From Paenibacillus cellulositrophicus (lineage in GTDB: Bacteria > Bacillota > Bacilli > Paenibacillales > Paenibacillaceae): a stretch of 64,000 nt of DNA. The translations under genes were made by a program, and so were the position numbers. The stretch lies in assembly GCF_009363095.1 (NCBI RefSeq), contig NZ_CP045296.1, forward strand, positions 496,001 through 560,000, written 5' to 3'. This document shows, piece after piece, positions 42,361-50,203 of the stretch. The notes under the pieces were generated by a model. It was not told the origin of the DNA and ran no database searches. It saw only the letters and a list, made by a program, of their open reading frames with translations. Position 1 is the first letter of the stretch. Every line of letters starts with the position of its first letter.

Positions 42361-43971
42361 ATGGCACCCAAAATGGATATTCAATTAACCACGGATGTAC
42401 TGGTTCTTGGTGGCGGGCCAGCTGGCGCTTGGGCGGCGTGGAAAGCCGCGTCCAAGGGAGCAAGGGTTGTGCTTGCGGATAAAGGCTTCTTGGGCAGCAG
42501 CGGTGCGACGGCACCTGGAGGAACAACCCTGCTGGTGATTCCTCCGGTTGCCGAGCTGCGGGAAGATGCCGTGCAGAGCAGGCTCAAGGCAGGCGGCTAT
42601 CTGTCGGAGAATGCCTGGATTCACCGGGTTCTGGATGAGGTGGAGACCTATTTGGAAAAAGTCGGAGAATGGGGATATCCCTTTCCGAAAGATCATAACG
42701 GGAAGCCGCTCCGCACGCATTTGCACGGCCCCGAATATATGAAGCTGATGCGCCGGGCGGTCCGACAGGCCGGTGTGCGCATATTGGATCAATCCCCTGC
42801 GCTGGAGCTGCTGCACGATGCGAATGGCATCGGGGGAGCAAGAGGCGTGAATCGGCTGACGGGCCAAGAATGGGAAGTGCGCTCCAATGCGGTCGTTCTG
42901 GCTACCGGCGGCTGCGCGTTTCTGAGCAATGGATTGGGCTGCAACGTACTTACCGGCGAGGGACTGCTAATGGCCGCCGAAACGGGAGCCGAGCTTTCCG
43001 GGATGGAATTCAGCCGCCAATATGCGCCAAGCGCCGCCTTTGGCAGTGTGACCCGGGGGAGAATGCTGGCTTGGTCTACGCTATATGATCAAGAAGGACG
43101 CGTGATCGGCCGGGGAGACCGCGCCTTCGGCAGTCTGCAGCAGCATCTCCTGAAAGGACCGGTGTACGCCTCGATCAATTTGGCCGACACAGAGGAGAAG
43201 CGGCGGTTTCTTCGTCACGCGCATCCGATCTTCTTTATGCCGCTCGAGCGCGCAGGCATCGATCCGTTCCGGGATAAGTTTCCGCTCACGCTCCGGTACG
43301 AAGGGACGATGCGCGGGACGGGCGGGCTGCGGCTCACCGGGAACGACTGCCGCACGAGCGTTCCGGGTTTATACGCAGCGGGCGATGCCGCCTCGCGAGA
43401 GAAAGTAACAGGCGCCATTTCAGGCGGAGGAGCGTATAACGCTTCCTGGGCGATATGCAGCGGAAACTGGGCGGGTGAAGGTGCTGCGGAGTATGCATTA
43501 TCCCAATCCGGGGATGCCTGTAAGCGGGATCTGACGCCGGCAGGACGATACGGCTTGGTGCAGCACTCCGACGCCGACCGGCTGATGGACGTCCCGGAAA
43601 TCATCTCGGCCGTTCAGCGCGAGGTGTTTCCCTTGTCGATTAACTTTTTCCGTAGCGAACCGGTCATCAGGGCGTCTCTCGACCGTTTGCACGGGCTTGT
43701 TCCTTTTTTGCATGACAGTGTATCTGACGATCACCGTCATCGTGTGCGTGCCCGGGAAGCAGCAGGCATGGTGGCTACGGCGAGATGGATGTACTCGGCC
43801 GCCCTTGCGCGCAAAGAGAGCCGCGGGCTGCATGCCTTTGCGGAATACCCCCAGCTGGATCCCCGCCAGACCCACCGTCTCGTGGTGTCGGGGGTCGACC
43901 GAATCCACATCCGGGCGGAAAAGGTCCCTCATGCGTCCGAACTCACGCCGGAGGAGGGGATGGTCTTATGA
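42361..43971 (+). CDS. FAD-dependent oxidoreductase (fumarate-reductase/AprA-like), second copy
   Basis: The 536-residue flavoprotein is a clear paralogue of the one at 39348. It shares DVLVLGGGPAGAWAA, LADKGFLGSSGATAPGGTT, the CAFLS-x2-LGCNVLTG-x-G-x-LMAAE block, the VPGLYAAGDAASRE segment, and a C-terminal AREAAGMVATARWMYSAALARKESRG helix. ATG 42361 with AGGGGG at 42345-42350 is preferred over TTG 42352. It overlaps the second ferredoxin gene by four bases. Differences cluster in the middle (after GMEFS) and near the C-terminus, so the two copies may act on different substrates or form one larger assembly. Confidence 0.88.
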   Translation: MAPKMDIQLTTDVLVLGGGPAGAWAAWKAASKGARVVLADKGFLGSSGATAPGGTTLLVIPPVAELREDAVQSRLKAGGYLSENAWIHRVLDEVETYLEKVGEWGYPFPKDHNGKPLRTHLHGPEYMKLMRRAVRQAGVRILDQSPALELLHDANGIGGARGVNRLTGQEWEVRSNAVVLATGGCAFLSNGLGCNVLTGEGLLMAAETGAELSGMEFSRQYAPSAAFGSVTRGRMLAWSTLYDQEGRVIGRGDRAFGSLQQHLLKGPVYASINLADTEEKRRFLRHAHPIFFMPLERAGIDPFRDKFPLTLRYEGTMRGTGGLRLTGNDCRTSVPGLYAAGDAASREKVTGAISGGGAYNASWAICSGNWAGEGAAEYALSQSGDACKRDLTPAGRYGLVQHSDADRLMDVPEIISAVQREVFPLSINFFRSEPVIRASLDRLHGLVPFLHDSVSDDHRHRVRAREAAGMVATARWMYSAALARKESRGLHAFAEYPQLDPRQTHRLVVSGVDRIHIRAEKVPHASELTPEEGMVL

Positions 43972-44318
43972 TCGAGCTGGTCAGCCAGGAGCGGTGCATC
44001 GGTTGTTCCATTTGCGTAAAGGTCTGTCCAACCAACGTGTTTGATATGCAGGATGGACAGCTTGTGATCGCCAGGCAGGAAGACTGCCAGACATGCTTTA
44101 TGTGCGAAGCGTATTGTCCCGTTGATGCTTTGTATGTTGCGCCTTATGCGGACCGATCCGTGGAGGTTAGCGAGGAGGCGTTGTTGCACCAAGGAATGCT
44201 CGGCAGCTGGAGGGCAGAAATCGGATGGACGACAGGCAGTCAAACGACGATGGCCGCCCGGGATACTACGCCGTTTTTTGAGCAATTTACGAAAACCCAT
44301 CGGCCAAAGGAAAGCTAA
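43968..44318 (+). CDS. 2[4Fe-4S] ferredoxin-like subunit (AprB-like), second copy
   Basis: The 116-residue protein has two cluster motifs, CIGCSICVKVCP near residues 10-21 and CQTCFMCEAYCP near 40-51, and a 60-residue tail starting VDALYVAPYADRS. It is a paralogue of the first ferredoxin. ATG 43968 overlaps the flavoprotein stop codon in an ATGA; the open frame continues upstream but only as an out-of-frame shadow of the flavoprotein gene. It closes the operon, 28 bp before a strong terminator. Confidence 0.9.
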   Translation: MIELVSQERCIGCSICVKVCPTNVFDMQDGQLVIARQEDCQTCFMCEAYCPVDALYVAPYADRSVEVSEEALLHQGMLGSWRAEIGWTTGSQTTMAARDTTPFFEQFTKTHRPKES

Positions 44319-44346
44319 TGTAACGTACTGAAGCATATGGATGTGT

Positions 44347-44382
44347 AAAGCCACCCTGATTTCAAACAAGGGTGGCTTTTTT
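44347..44382 (+). terminator. Intrinsic terminator of the importer-flavoprotein operon
   Basis: A perfect 11-bp stem AAAGCCACCCT/AGGGTGGCTTT (44347-44357, 44369-44379) runs into T. Confidence 0.9.
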
Positions 44383-44522
44383 GGCGTGCGGATCGGCTGC
44401 CGGCGGATGGGTGAGTTACAAATTTGTTTTTAAAAGTCCTCAGTTTTCCCTCAAATGTTGAGCCTTTAAATATTTCTTTGGTGCAAGGTAACACACAATC
44501 ACAAATTTCTCCTAATTATCTA

Positions 44523-44551
44523 TTGCGCTATAGAGTAAAATAAATTACTAT
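44523..44551 (+). promoter_or_regulatory. Promoter with overlapping inverted repeat, HTH-AtpD-like gene
   Basis: TTGCGC (44523-44528) and TACTAT (44546-44551) are 17 bp apart. Inside lies AGTAA-AATAAA-TTACT, a 5-bp inverted repeat overlapping the -10, which could be an autoregulatory operator for the HTH protein. Confidence 0.5.
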
Positions 44552-44574
44552 ACAAAGTAAGGAGGTGCTAAAAA

Positions 44575-45633
44575 ATGGATGAGGAGTTACAGCTTAACGT
44601 TCCGCTGCTGCGCCGACGCGTACCCAATCTAACGACGGCGGCACGGGAGGCTGGTCTAAGAGCGGCAACGGTTTCCAATCTATGTACAGGTAAAATCCCC
44701 GTCGGCCGCGCTGAAGTAAGGACGTTGGTGGCTCTTGCTTCTTTGGCGGGATGCAGTCTTGATGAACTCATAATTAGAGGGAGTGGTGTTCGTATGATCG
44801 AGACAGGTGTAAAAGCGTTGGATTTGCTCGCCCCGGTAGTTCGCGGGGGAACGGTTGGATTTGTGGCACGGCCGAACATGGGGCAGCTCGTTATGCTCGC
44901 AGAGCTGATGCTTCGCATGAAGAAACGGGGATTCGCAACCGTGTTTTGGGACCCGCAATCGGATATTTCGGGCGTCGAGCTGGTTCAGGAGCAATCCGAG
45001 TTTTCCCATTCGGCCAAAGAAGACGTTTATCAGCAAATCGTGCAGCTGCGCGGGGAAAAAGATATCCTCCTCGGCGTTGATCGGAGCAAAGTTTTATCCG
45101 GCGAGTTATTATCCTTGCGAGATCGTCTTAAAGAGGTGGGAGCCCGGCCCATCACGATCGCCCTCGTAGATATTAAGTGTGAAGCGGCTGACGACGATAA
45201 TGCGTATGGACCTTTGGATACCCTTTGGAGATTTGACACCGATCTAATCAGCAGGGGCATTTATCCGGCAATCGATCCGATCGGGTCGACCTCGACCGTT
45301 CTAGAGGGAGCACATCTGGATGCCGTTCATCTGACCACCCAGCAAGCGGCACGGAAACTGCTCCGCCGTTACAGAGAGCTGAGATCGCTGGTGACCGTAC
45401 TGGGCACAGAAAAGATTTCCGATAGTGATTTGCAGCTGTACCAACGGGGTGAAAGGCTCGAAGCTTATCTTGCACAGCCTTTCTACGTATCCGAGCCCTA
45501 TACCAAGAAACCGGGTGAATGGTTGACGCTTTATGATACACTGGCTGATGTGAAGCGGATCTTGGACGGCGAAATGGATACAACCGAGCCTTCCGAATTG
45601 TTTTTTAAAGGGCGGCTGGAAGTCACCAGCTGA
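44575..45633 (+). CDS. HTH domain fused to a degenerate ATP-synthase-beta-like core
   Basis: The 352-residue protein combines two parts. Residues 8-67 look like an XRE-type helix-turn-helix (NLTTAAREAGLRAATVSNLCTG, then a GRAEVRTLVALASLAGCSLDELI scaffold). Residues 76-352 resemble the nucleotide-binding and C-terminal domains of F1-ATPase beta: ETGVKALDLLAPVVRGG (76-92), IYPAIDPIGSTST (229-241), LVTVLGTEKISDSD (272-285) and QPFYVSEPYTKKPGEW (301-316). The P-loop position reads ARPNMGQL, lacking the GKT needed for phosphate binding, and the N-terminal barrel of beta is replaced by the HTH. ATP hydrolysis is therefore unlikely. A DNA-binding regulator built from a catalytically dead AtpD paralogue is the best reading. 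Ribosome binding site TAAGGAGGTG. Confidence 0.75.
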   Translation: MDEELQLNVPLLRRRVPNLTTAAREAGLRAATVSNLCTGKIPVGRAEVRTLVALASLAGCSLDELIIRGSGVRMIETGVKALDLLAPVVRGGTVGFVARPNMGQLVMLAELMLRMKKRGFATVFWDPQSDISGVELVQEQSEFSHSAKEDVYQQIVQLRGEKDILLGVDRSKVLSGELLSLRDRLKEVGARPITIALVDIKCEAADDDNAYGPLDTLWRFDTDLISRGIYPAIDPIGSTSTVLEGAHLDAVHLTTQQAARKLLRRYRELRSLVTVLGTEKISDSDLQLYQRGERLEAYLAQPFYVSEPYTKKPGEWLTLYDTLADVKRILDGEMDTTEPSELFFKGRLEVTS

Positions 45634-45670
45634 AGCGGGATGATTGAGATCTGGTAAACGGTTGCATAGG

Positions 45671-45689
45671 GCCGGTCCAGCTGACCGGC
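45671..45689 (+). terminator. Weak hairpin after the HTH-AtpD-like gene
   Basis: GCCGGTC/GACCGGC stem with a five-base loop; only a short T-containing tail follows, so termination is uncertain. Confidence 0.35.
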
Positions 45690-45732
45690 TCTTACGAACC
45701 GTATCGAATGGTTATCGAAAGAGGTGAACGGC

Positions 45733-46359
45733 TTGATTCGCGGCGTCATACTCGAAGGTTTATCCACAACTGGGAAAACATCCGTATTATCTGCATTAAA
45801 AAGAGTACATAGTTTAAGTTCGCATGCCGAGCGAACGATGATCGCGCTAAGTGAACATTATTCGCAAATCCTGCATTCCGATCACGGCGTACTGAGGTCC
45901 TTGGATCAAAATGAACATATCCAGCTGTTGAATCAGCATATCGCTTATCTTGAACAGCTGCACGGTTGGATTGAATCTCTGGGTCAAACGAAACCGTCTA
46001 ACGGAATTTTTTTCATATTGGAGAGATTTCATCTTAATCATCGTGCGGCATTCGCAGATCAATCAGAAATTGAGGCTTTGGAACAGCGATTGCTGCGTCT
46101 CAATGCAAAATGCGTTTTTTTGACCTTGTCTCCGGAAGCTGTTCCGACCCGATTTGTTGAAAGCCGAGGTGAAGCCTGGCGGTCCTATGTCATGGCGAAT
46201 CATCCGTCTGCAGACGAAGCTTGCCGTAAGTTTGTTGAGGATCAGGAAAGGCTGCACACATGTATGAAACAATCGCTCATTCCTGCAATGGAAATCAACA
46301 CCGACGAAGCGGCGTGGGATGATTATGCGAATCAAATTTTGAAGGCGTTGGACGAATAA
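45733..46359 (+). CDS. P-loop kinase (thymidylate-kinase-like)
   Basis: The 208-residue protein starts MIRGVILEGLSTTGKTS, whose GLSTTGKT (residues 9-16) is a Walker A loop of a small-molecule kinase. FFILERFHLNHRAAF near residue 95 looks like a DRxxxS-type switch, and VFLTLSPEAV near 130 like the following strand. This places it among AAA_28/thymidylate-kinase-like proteins of unknown substrate. TTG 45733 is favoured by AGAGGTGA just upstream; GTG 45724 overlaps that site. It is followed by a weak terminator. Region is AT-richer than earlier genes. Confidence 0.75.
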   Translation: MIRGVILEGLSTTGKTSVLSALKRVHSLSSHAERTMIALSEHYSQILHSDHGVLRSLDQNEHIQLLNQHIAYLEQLHGWIESLGQTKPSNGIFFILERFHLNHRAAFADQSEIEALEQRLLRLNAKCVFLTLSPEAVPTRFVESRGEAWRSYVMANHPSADEACRKFVEDQERLHTCMKQSLIPAMEINTDEAAWDDYANQILKALDE

Positions 46360-46390
46360 GCATAATAATACATACCAGGTGAAACAAGCT

Positions 46391-46419
46391 ACAGGCTGCC
46401 GAACAACGGTGGCCTGTTT
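46391..46419 (+). terminator. Probable terminator after the kinase gene
   Basis: An 11-bp stem with two G-U pairs (46391-46401, 46407-46417) is followed by a short T run. Confidence 0.45.
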
Positions 46420-46540
46420 GGGTTATAAAGGGAGTCATTCCTGAACAAAAGGAGATGTGGTGCTTCGCAACGAAGTAATATTATGGAAACGGTATAAAAT
46501 CGTGGCAGAGAAGAGGATTTTCCAAAGGAGAGAATCGACA

Positions 46541-47692
46541 ATGAAGAAAAAAATAATGGTTATATTCGGCACTCGACCCGAAGCGACGAAAATGTGCCCG
46601 GTAATTCAAGAATTGCGCCATCATCATGAATGGTTTGAGACGAAGGTGGTTGTTACCGGCCAGCACCGAGAACAATTATCCCAAGCTCTTTCACATTTTA
46701 ATATTCAACCCGATGTCGACTTGGCTTTGATGAAAGAGAATCAATCACTGGCTTACTTAACTTCGGCTGCGATTGTTGGACTCGACAACATCATTAATGA
46801 GGATAAGCCTGACATGATACTGGTTCATGGAGATACGCAGACTGCGATGTGCGGAAGCTTGACAGCATTTTTTCATAAAATCCCGGTTGGGCATGTCGAA
46901 GCAGGCTTACGTTCTCATCAAAAATATTCGCCTTGGCCCGAAGAAGTAAATCGCAGAATTGTCGATGTTATTACAGATTTACTATTTGCGCCGACATCTG
47001 TTAGCAAGAACAATTTGAATAGAGAGGGTTATGATTCCGAACATATTTTTATTACCGGTCAAACTGCCGTCGATGCAGCAATTCTAACCAACAAAGCTGA
47101 TTATAAATTTCATAATGAACAATTAAACGATCTTGTCCAACTTCAAGGAAGATTGATTACTGTAACGGCTCACCGCCGTGAAAATTATGGAGAACCTATG
47201 CAGCAAATGTTCAGGGCCATCCGACGTGTGGCTGATGAACATCCAGATGTTCATATCGTTTATCCGGTTCATTTGAGTCCATATGTCCAGGATACCGCAT
47301 TTACGATGTTGTCCGGTCATGATCGGATCCACTTGCTTGATCCCATTGAATACCCTGATATGATCAATCTGTTATCCCGTTCTCATCTTGTATTAAGTGA
47401 TTCAGGCGGACTTCAAGAAGAAACACCCGTTTTTAATAAACCTTTGATCCTTATGCGAGATACTACAGAACGGCCAGAGGCTGTTGCGGCGAATGCCGTT
47501 TACCTGTCCGGAACCCAAGAGGATTCTATTTTTAACATAGCCAATAAACTATTAACGGACCCGGATCTTTATCATCAGATGGCAAATGCGAGAAACCCAT
47601 TTGGTGACGGGCTCGCCTCCAAAAGAATCGTACATATTATTGCCCATCATTTCGGATTAACCGACGACCTGCCAGATGAATTCGAGGAGTAA
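46541..47692 (+). CDS. wecB: UDP-N-acetylglucosamine 2-epimerase (non-hydrolysing)
   Basis: The 383-residue enzyme interconverts UDP-GlcNAc and UDP-ManNAc for wall or capsule polymers. It carries the family blocks VIFGTRPEATKMCPVI (residues about 5-20), VHGDTQTAMCG, GHVEAGLRS, WPEEVNRRIVDVITDLLFAPT, TAHRRENYGEP and SDSGGLQEETP near 290. Length is usual for WecB/MnaA. ATG 46541 with AAAGGAGAG upstream is chosen; the frame is open back to 46457. No surface-polymer genes are adjacent, and the gene is AT-rich (24 of 60 bases at 47041-47100 are G or C), so it may be a horizontally acquired extra copy. Confidence 0.93.
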   Translation: MKKKIMVIFGTRPEATKMCPVIQELRHHHEWFETKVVVTGQHREQLSQALSHFNIQPDVDLALMKENQSLAYLTSAAIVGLDNIINEDKPDMILVHGDTQTAMCGSLTAFFHKIPVGHVEAGLRSHQKYSPWPEEVNRRIVDVITDLLFAPTSVSKNNLNREGYDSEHIFITGQTAVDAAILTNKADYKFHNEQLNDLVQLQGRLITVTAHRRENYGEPMQQMFRAIRRVADEHPDVHIVYPVHLSPYVQDTAFTMLSGHDRIHLLDPIEYPDMINLLSRSHLVLSDSGGLQEETPVFNKPLILMRDTTERPEAVAANAVYLSGTQEDSIFNIANKLLTDPDLYHQMANARNPFGDGLASKRIVHIIAHHFGLTDDLPDEFEE

Positions 47693-47697
47693 GCCTA

Positions 47698-48255
47698 ATG
47701 ACTCAATACTACTATATTGCTTCAAGCCGTGAGCTTCCTACCGGCTCATTCGGTAAGAACAAAACGGTAATGACCATTCGGGATTACATTGAAAAAGTGA
47801 ACCCATCCGCGAAAGATCAGATTGTTATGCAAGCGCTGCTGGAAAAGGACCCGGAGGGGGATCAGCTGATGGATATCTTCGAAACGGAATTGGACGCAGC
47901 CGGCTTGTATGTAGCGGGTCCTATGAAATCAGTAGATGCGTCGTGCCCGTTCCGGCAGCCATACATTTATCAGGTAGACCCTGATGGAGGATCTTTCGAA
48001 ATGAATGACGAGAAGAAGCTGTCTTCGTCTGAATACTACCAATGCAGAAGAAAATGCATAACCGAGCTGTTCCAGTATATGGGACGTCATTTAGAGATTG
48101 GTGAAGAGCTGGAGCTGTACTCATGCACCGCATATGGGTGTGAAAGGTTTAGTGACTTACCTAACCAGGATGATCTTGTAATTGATTTGTCCACTTTCCA
48201 ATTGGAGGACAATTTTGAGTGGAAAGAGCGCCAAATGATACGCGTAAGAAAGTAA
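47698..48255 (+). CDS. Hypothetical protein, 185 residues
   Basis: The soluble 185-residue protein is acidic, with a YYYIASSRELPTGSFG start, a central FETELDAAGLYVAGPM segment, a helix ITELFQYMGRHLEIGEELELYSC and a C-terminal DLVIDLSTFQLEDNF. I do not recognise a family. Cysteines are few, and no membrane segment or nucleotide motif is visible. It begins five bases after the epimerase stop codon, so the two are probably cotranscribed. Confidence 0.7.
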   Translation: MTQYYYIASSRELPTGSFGKNKTVMTIRDYIEKVNPSAKDQIVMQALLEKDPEGDQLMDIFETELDAAGLYVAGPMKSVDASCPFRQPYIYQVDPDGGSFEMNDEKKLSSSEYYQCRRKCITELFQYMGRHLEIGEELELYSCTAYGCERFSDLPNQDDLVIDLSTFQLEDNFEWKERQMIRVRK

Positions 48256-48256
48256 A

Positions 48257-48469
48257 GTGTTTGACGATAAGATATGGGGAAGTATCCATCTGGCCATCGG
48301 AAGTGCCCCAAACCAATGCGAACATGCCAATCTGTCCTCCATCCACTGGGATATCGTGCTGAATCAGTGCGGGGAATGGGGTGGCGGCCAGCTTTGGTTT
48401 GATGACGTCTTAGTCCGGGAGAACGGTCGATTTGTATTGGATGAGCTTCAGGGTTTAAATCGTGAATAA
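48257..48469 (+). pseudogene. C-terminal remnant of an M29-type aminopeptidase
   Basis: The 70-codon frame encodes FDDKIWGSIHLAIGS, then LSSIHWDIVL and GGGQLWFDDVLVRENGRFV. This matches the last part of M29-like (COG2309) leucyl aminopeptidases, where G-S-I-H-x-A-L-G and S-x-I-H-W-D carry late metal-binding histidines. A complete enzyme has about 370 residues, so some 80 percent is missing. The hypothetical gene directly upstream ends two bases before it, so an insertion or deletion has replaced the N-terminal part. No ribosome binding site is apparent. Read as a decayed gene end. Confidence 0.75.
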
Positions 48470-48483
48470 GGCGGGATAAAGAA

Positions 48484-49086
48484 ATGGATAAAACAAATCT
48501 GGCGAAGTCGTATGATATCGATTCACACCGAAGAGCAAACGCGCATCCGGCGGATTGGAAGGTGATCGAGAGGGACAAGTTTCTTAACCACCTGCAGGAT
48601 TCAGGTAAAAGGAAACTTCTAGAAATCGGTGCCGGAACAGGGATAGACAGCCTTTACTTTAAAGATCATGGTCTAAAGGTAACCAGCATTGATTTATCCA
48701 GTGAAATGGTGCGTTACTGTAGAGAAAGAGGGCTGCAGGCGTATGTGATGGATTTCTATCATCTAACATTTGAGGACGATTCGTTTGATGCTGTCTACGC
48801 CTTAAACTGTCTGCTGCATGTGCCTAAAAACGAAATAGGCGGCGTGCTGTCGGAAATCAAACGAGTGATGAAGCCTGATGGATTATTTTATATGGGATTA
48901 TATGGAGGTACAGACTCCGAGGGGGTTTGGGAAAACGACTGGTGTGAGCCAAAACGTTTTTTCGCTTCTTATTCGGATCGTTCCATCCGGGCGCTAACGG
49001 GGCAATATTTTAAGGAAATCAGCTTTCAAAACGTTCCTTTAAAAGAGGGTGATCCCTATTTTCAGGGGCTCCTGTTACAGAAATAA
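48484..49086 (+). CDS. Class I SAM-dependent methyltransferase
   Basis: The 200-residue protein has the SAM-binding motif I KLLEIGAGTGIDSLYF at about residues 44-59, acidic motif II VTSIDLSSEM with the ribose-binding Asp, FEDDSFDAVYALNCLLHVPK as motif IV-V, and MKPDGLFYMGLYGG. The substrate is unknown. It lies 14 bp after the aminopeptidase remnant and before a phosphotransferase gene, among unrelated accessory genes. Confidence 0.88.
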   Translation: MDKTNLAKSYDIDSHRRANAHPADWKVIERDKFLNHLQDSGKRKLLEIGAGTGIDSLYFKDHGLKVTSIDLSSEMVRYCRERGLQAYVMDFYHLTFEDDSFDAVYALNCLLHVPKNEIGGVLSEIKRVMKPDGLFYMGLYGGTDSEGVWENDWCEPKRFFASYSDRSIRALTGQYFKEISFQNVPLKEGDPYFQGLLLQK

Positions 49087-49147
49087 AAAATGAAATCCAA
49101 GGCGGGCAGTAACTCGGTTCGCAAACATGAAGATACGGAGGTTTCAA

Positions 49148-50134
49148 ATGGTCACAGCGGATATTTTGTCCAAAGCGGCCGCATCGTTTGACTTTGATGT
49201 GAATACGCTGGAGTTTGTTAGCCATTCAACGAATGAGGTTTACCGGTTTTCGAAAAACAATGAAATTTATTTCCTGCGGATATCGGTTAAGCCTCTCGCC
49301 TACGCTGAAAAGATACACACCGAATTGGAATGGGTTCACGATTTGGTACACCATGGCGTAAACGCCTCTTTGCCGATCTTAACGAAGGATCAACAGCTAA
49401 CCGCCTTGTATGAAGAAGACGGGCAATGTTTTATTGCCGCTGTTTTTCGCATGGCACCGGGAAAATTCTTCGAGAAAGGCAACCTTCACTTATGGGGGAC
49501 AGACATCTTTCACGCATGGGGAGAAACCATGGGGAAGATGCACAAGCATTCGAAGTCCTATAAACCTACGGTGAAGGACAGCCAAAGAGATCATTGGAGC
49601 AAGAGCGAGTTCAGCAATCCGAATTTGCAGCATGGGAAGTACCGGGTGCTTCTCGAAAAATTACAAAGCCTTGAAGAACAAATCGATTCGCTCCCTCGGG
49701 AGGACAATGCTTATGGGCTGATCCACCATGATTTTCATCCCTACAATTTCATGATCGACGGAGATACGATTACCGTATTTGATTTTGACGACTGCATTTA
49801 TGGCTGGTATGCGCTGGACATTGCCATTGCGGCAGCACATGCGGTTTGGTGGGGGTCCCCTGGAGAAGACCGGAAGTCAAAAAATGAATTTGCCCGGAGA
49901 TTTTTGGATGATTTTATTGCGGGGTACTTCAAGCATCATCCGTTGGACTCTCATTGGATTCAGCGGATTCCTTTGTTTATGGATTACCGAAATATATGTT
50001 CCTTCTTCTGGTGGCTGCAGGATTGGGATGGAGATGAAAGTAAACTGAATGATTTTCAGAAGAATGCAATAACAGAGGCGGTGAAAATCATCGCGGATGG
50101 CCGCTCCTTTGACGGCTGTGAGATTGAAATGTAG
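49148..50134 (+). CDS. Phosphotransferase (APH/choline-kinase-like fold)
   Basis: The 328-residue protein belongs to the aminoglycoside phosphotransferase/kinase-like fold. The catalytic loop HHDFHPYNF (His193-Phe201) contains Asp195 and Asn200, and the metal-binding VFDFDDC follows near Asp212-Asp215. An N-terminal nucleotide lobe is visible (FVSHSTNEVYRFSKNNEIYFLRIS). Known relatives phosphorylate aminoglycosides, homoserine, choline or spore-coat components (CotS group). ATG 49148 is preceded by GGAGGT. Substrate unknown; drug resistance should not be assumed. Confidence 0.87.
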   Translation: MVTADILSKAAASFDFDVNTLEFVSHSTNEVYRFSKNNEIYFLRISVKPLAYAEKIHTELEWVHDLVHHGVNASLPILTKDQQLTALYEEDGQCFIAAVFRMAPGKFFEKGNLHLWGTDIFHAWGETMGKMHKHSKSYKPTVKDSQRDHWSKSEFSNPNLQHGKYRVLLEKLQSLEEQIDSLPREDNAYGLIHHDFHPYNFMIDGDTITVFDFDDCIYGWYALDIAIAAAHAVWWGSPGEDRKSKNEFARRFLDDFIAGYFKHHPLDSHWIQRIPLFMDYRNICSFFWWLQDWDGDESKLNDFQKNAITEAVKIIADGRSFDGCEIEM

Positions 50135-50203
50135 CGTTACCAATTTCAAAGCGTCAGGGCCGGGCTCCTGAATGACCTTCACTGCATGGAAAGGGGAATA
50201 CGC

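Noticed and set aside
43785..43967. An upstream extension of the second ferredoxin frame
   Set aside because: It overlaps the flavoprotein gene out of frame, is Arg/Pro-rich, and ATG 43968 with its ATGA overlap is the clear start.
49148..50134. Aminoglycoside resistance gene
   Set aside because: The fold is shared with many metabolic kinases (homoserine, choline, spore-coat types); nothing in the sequence shows antibiotic specificity.
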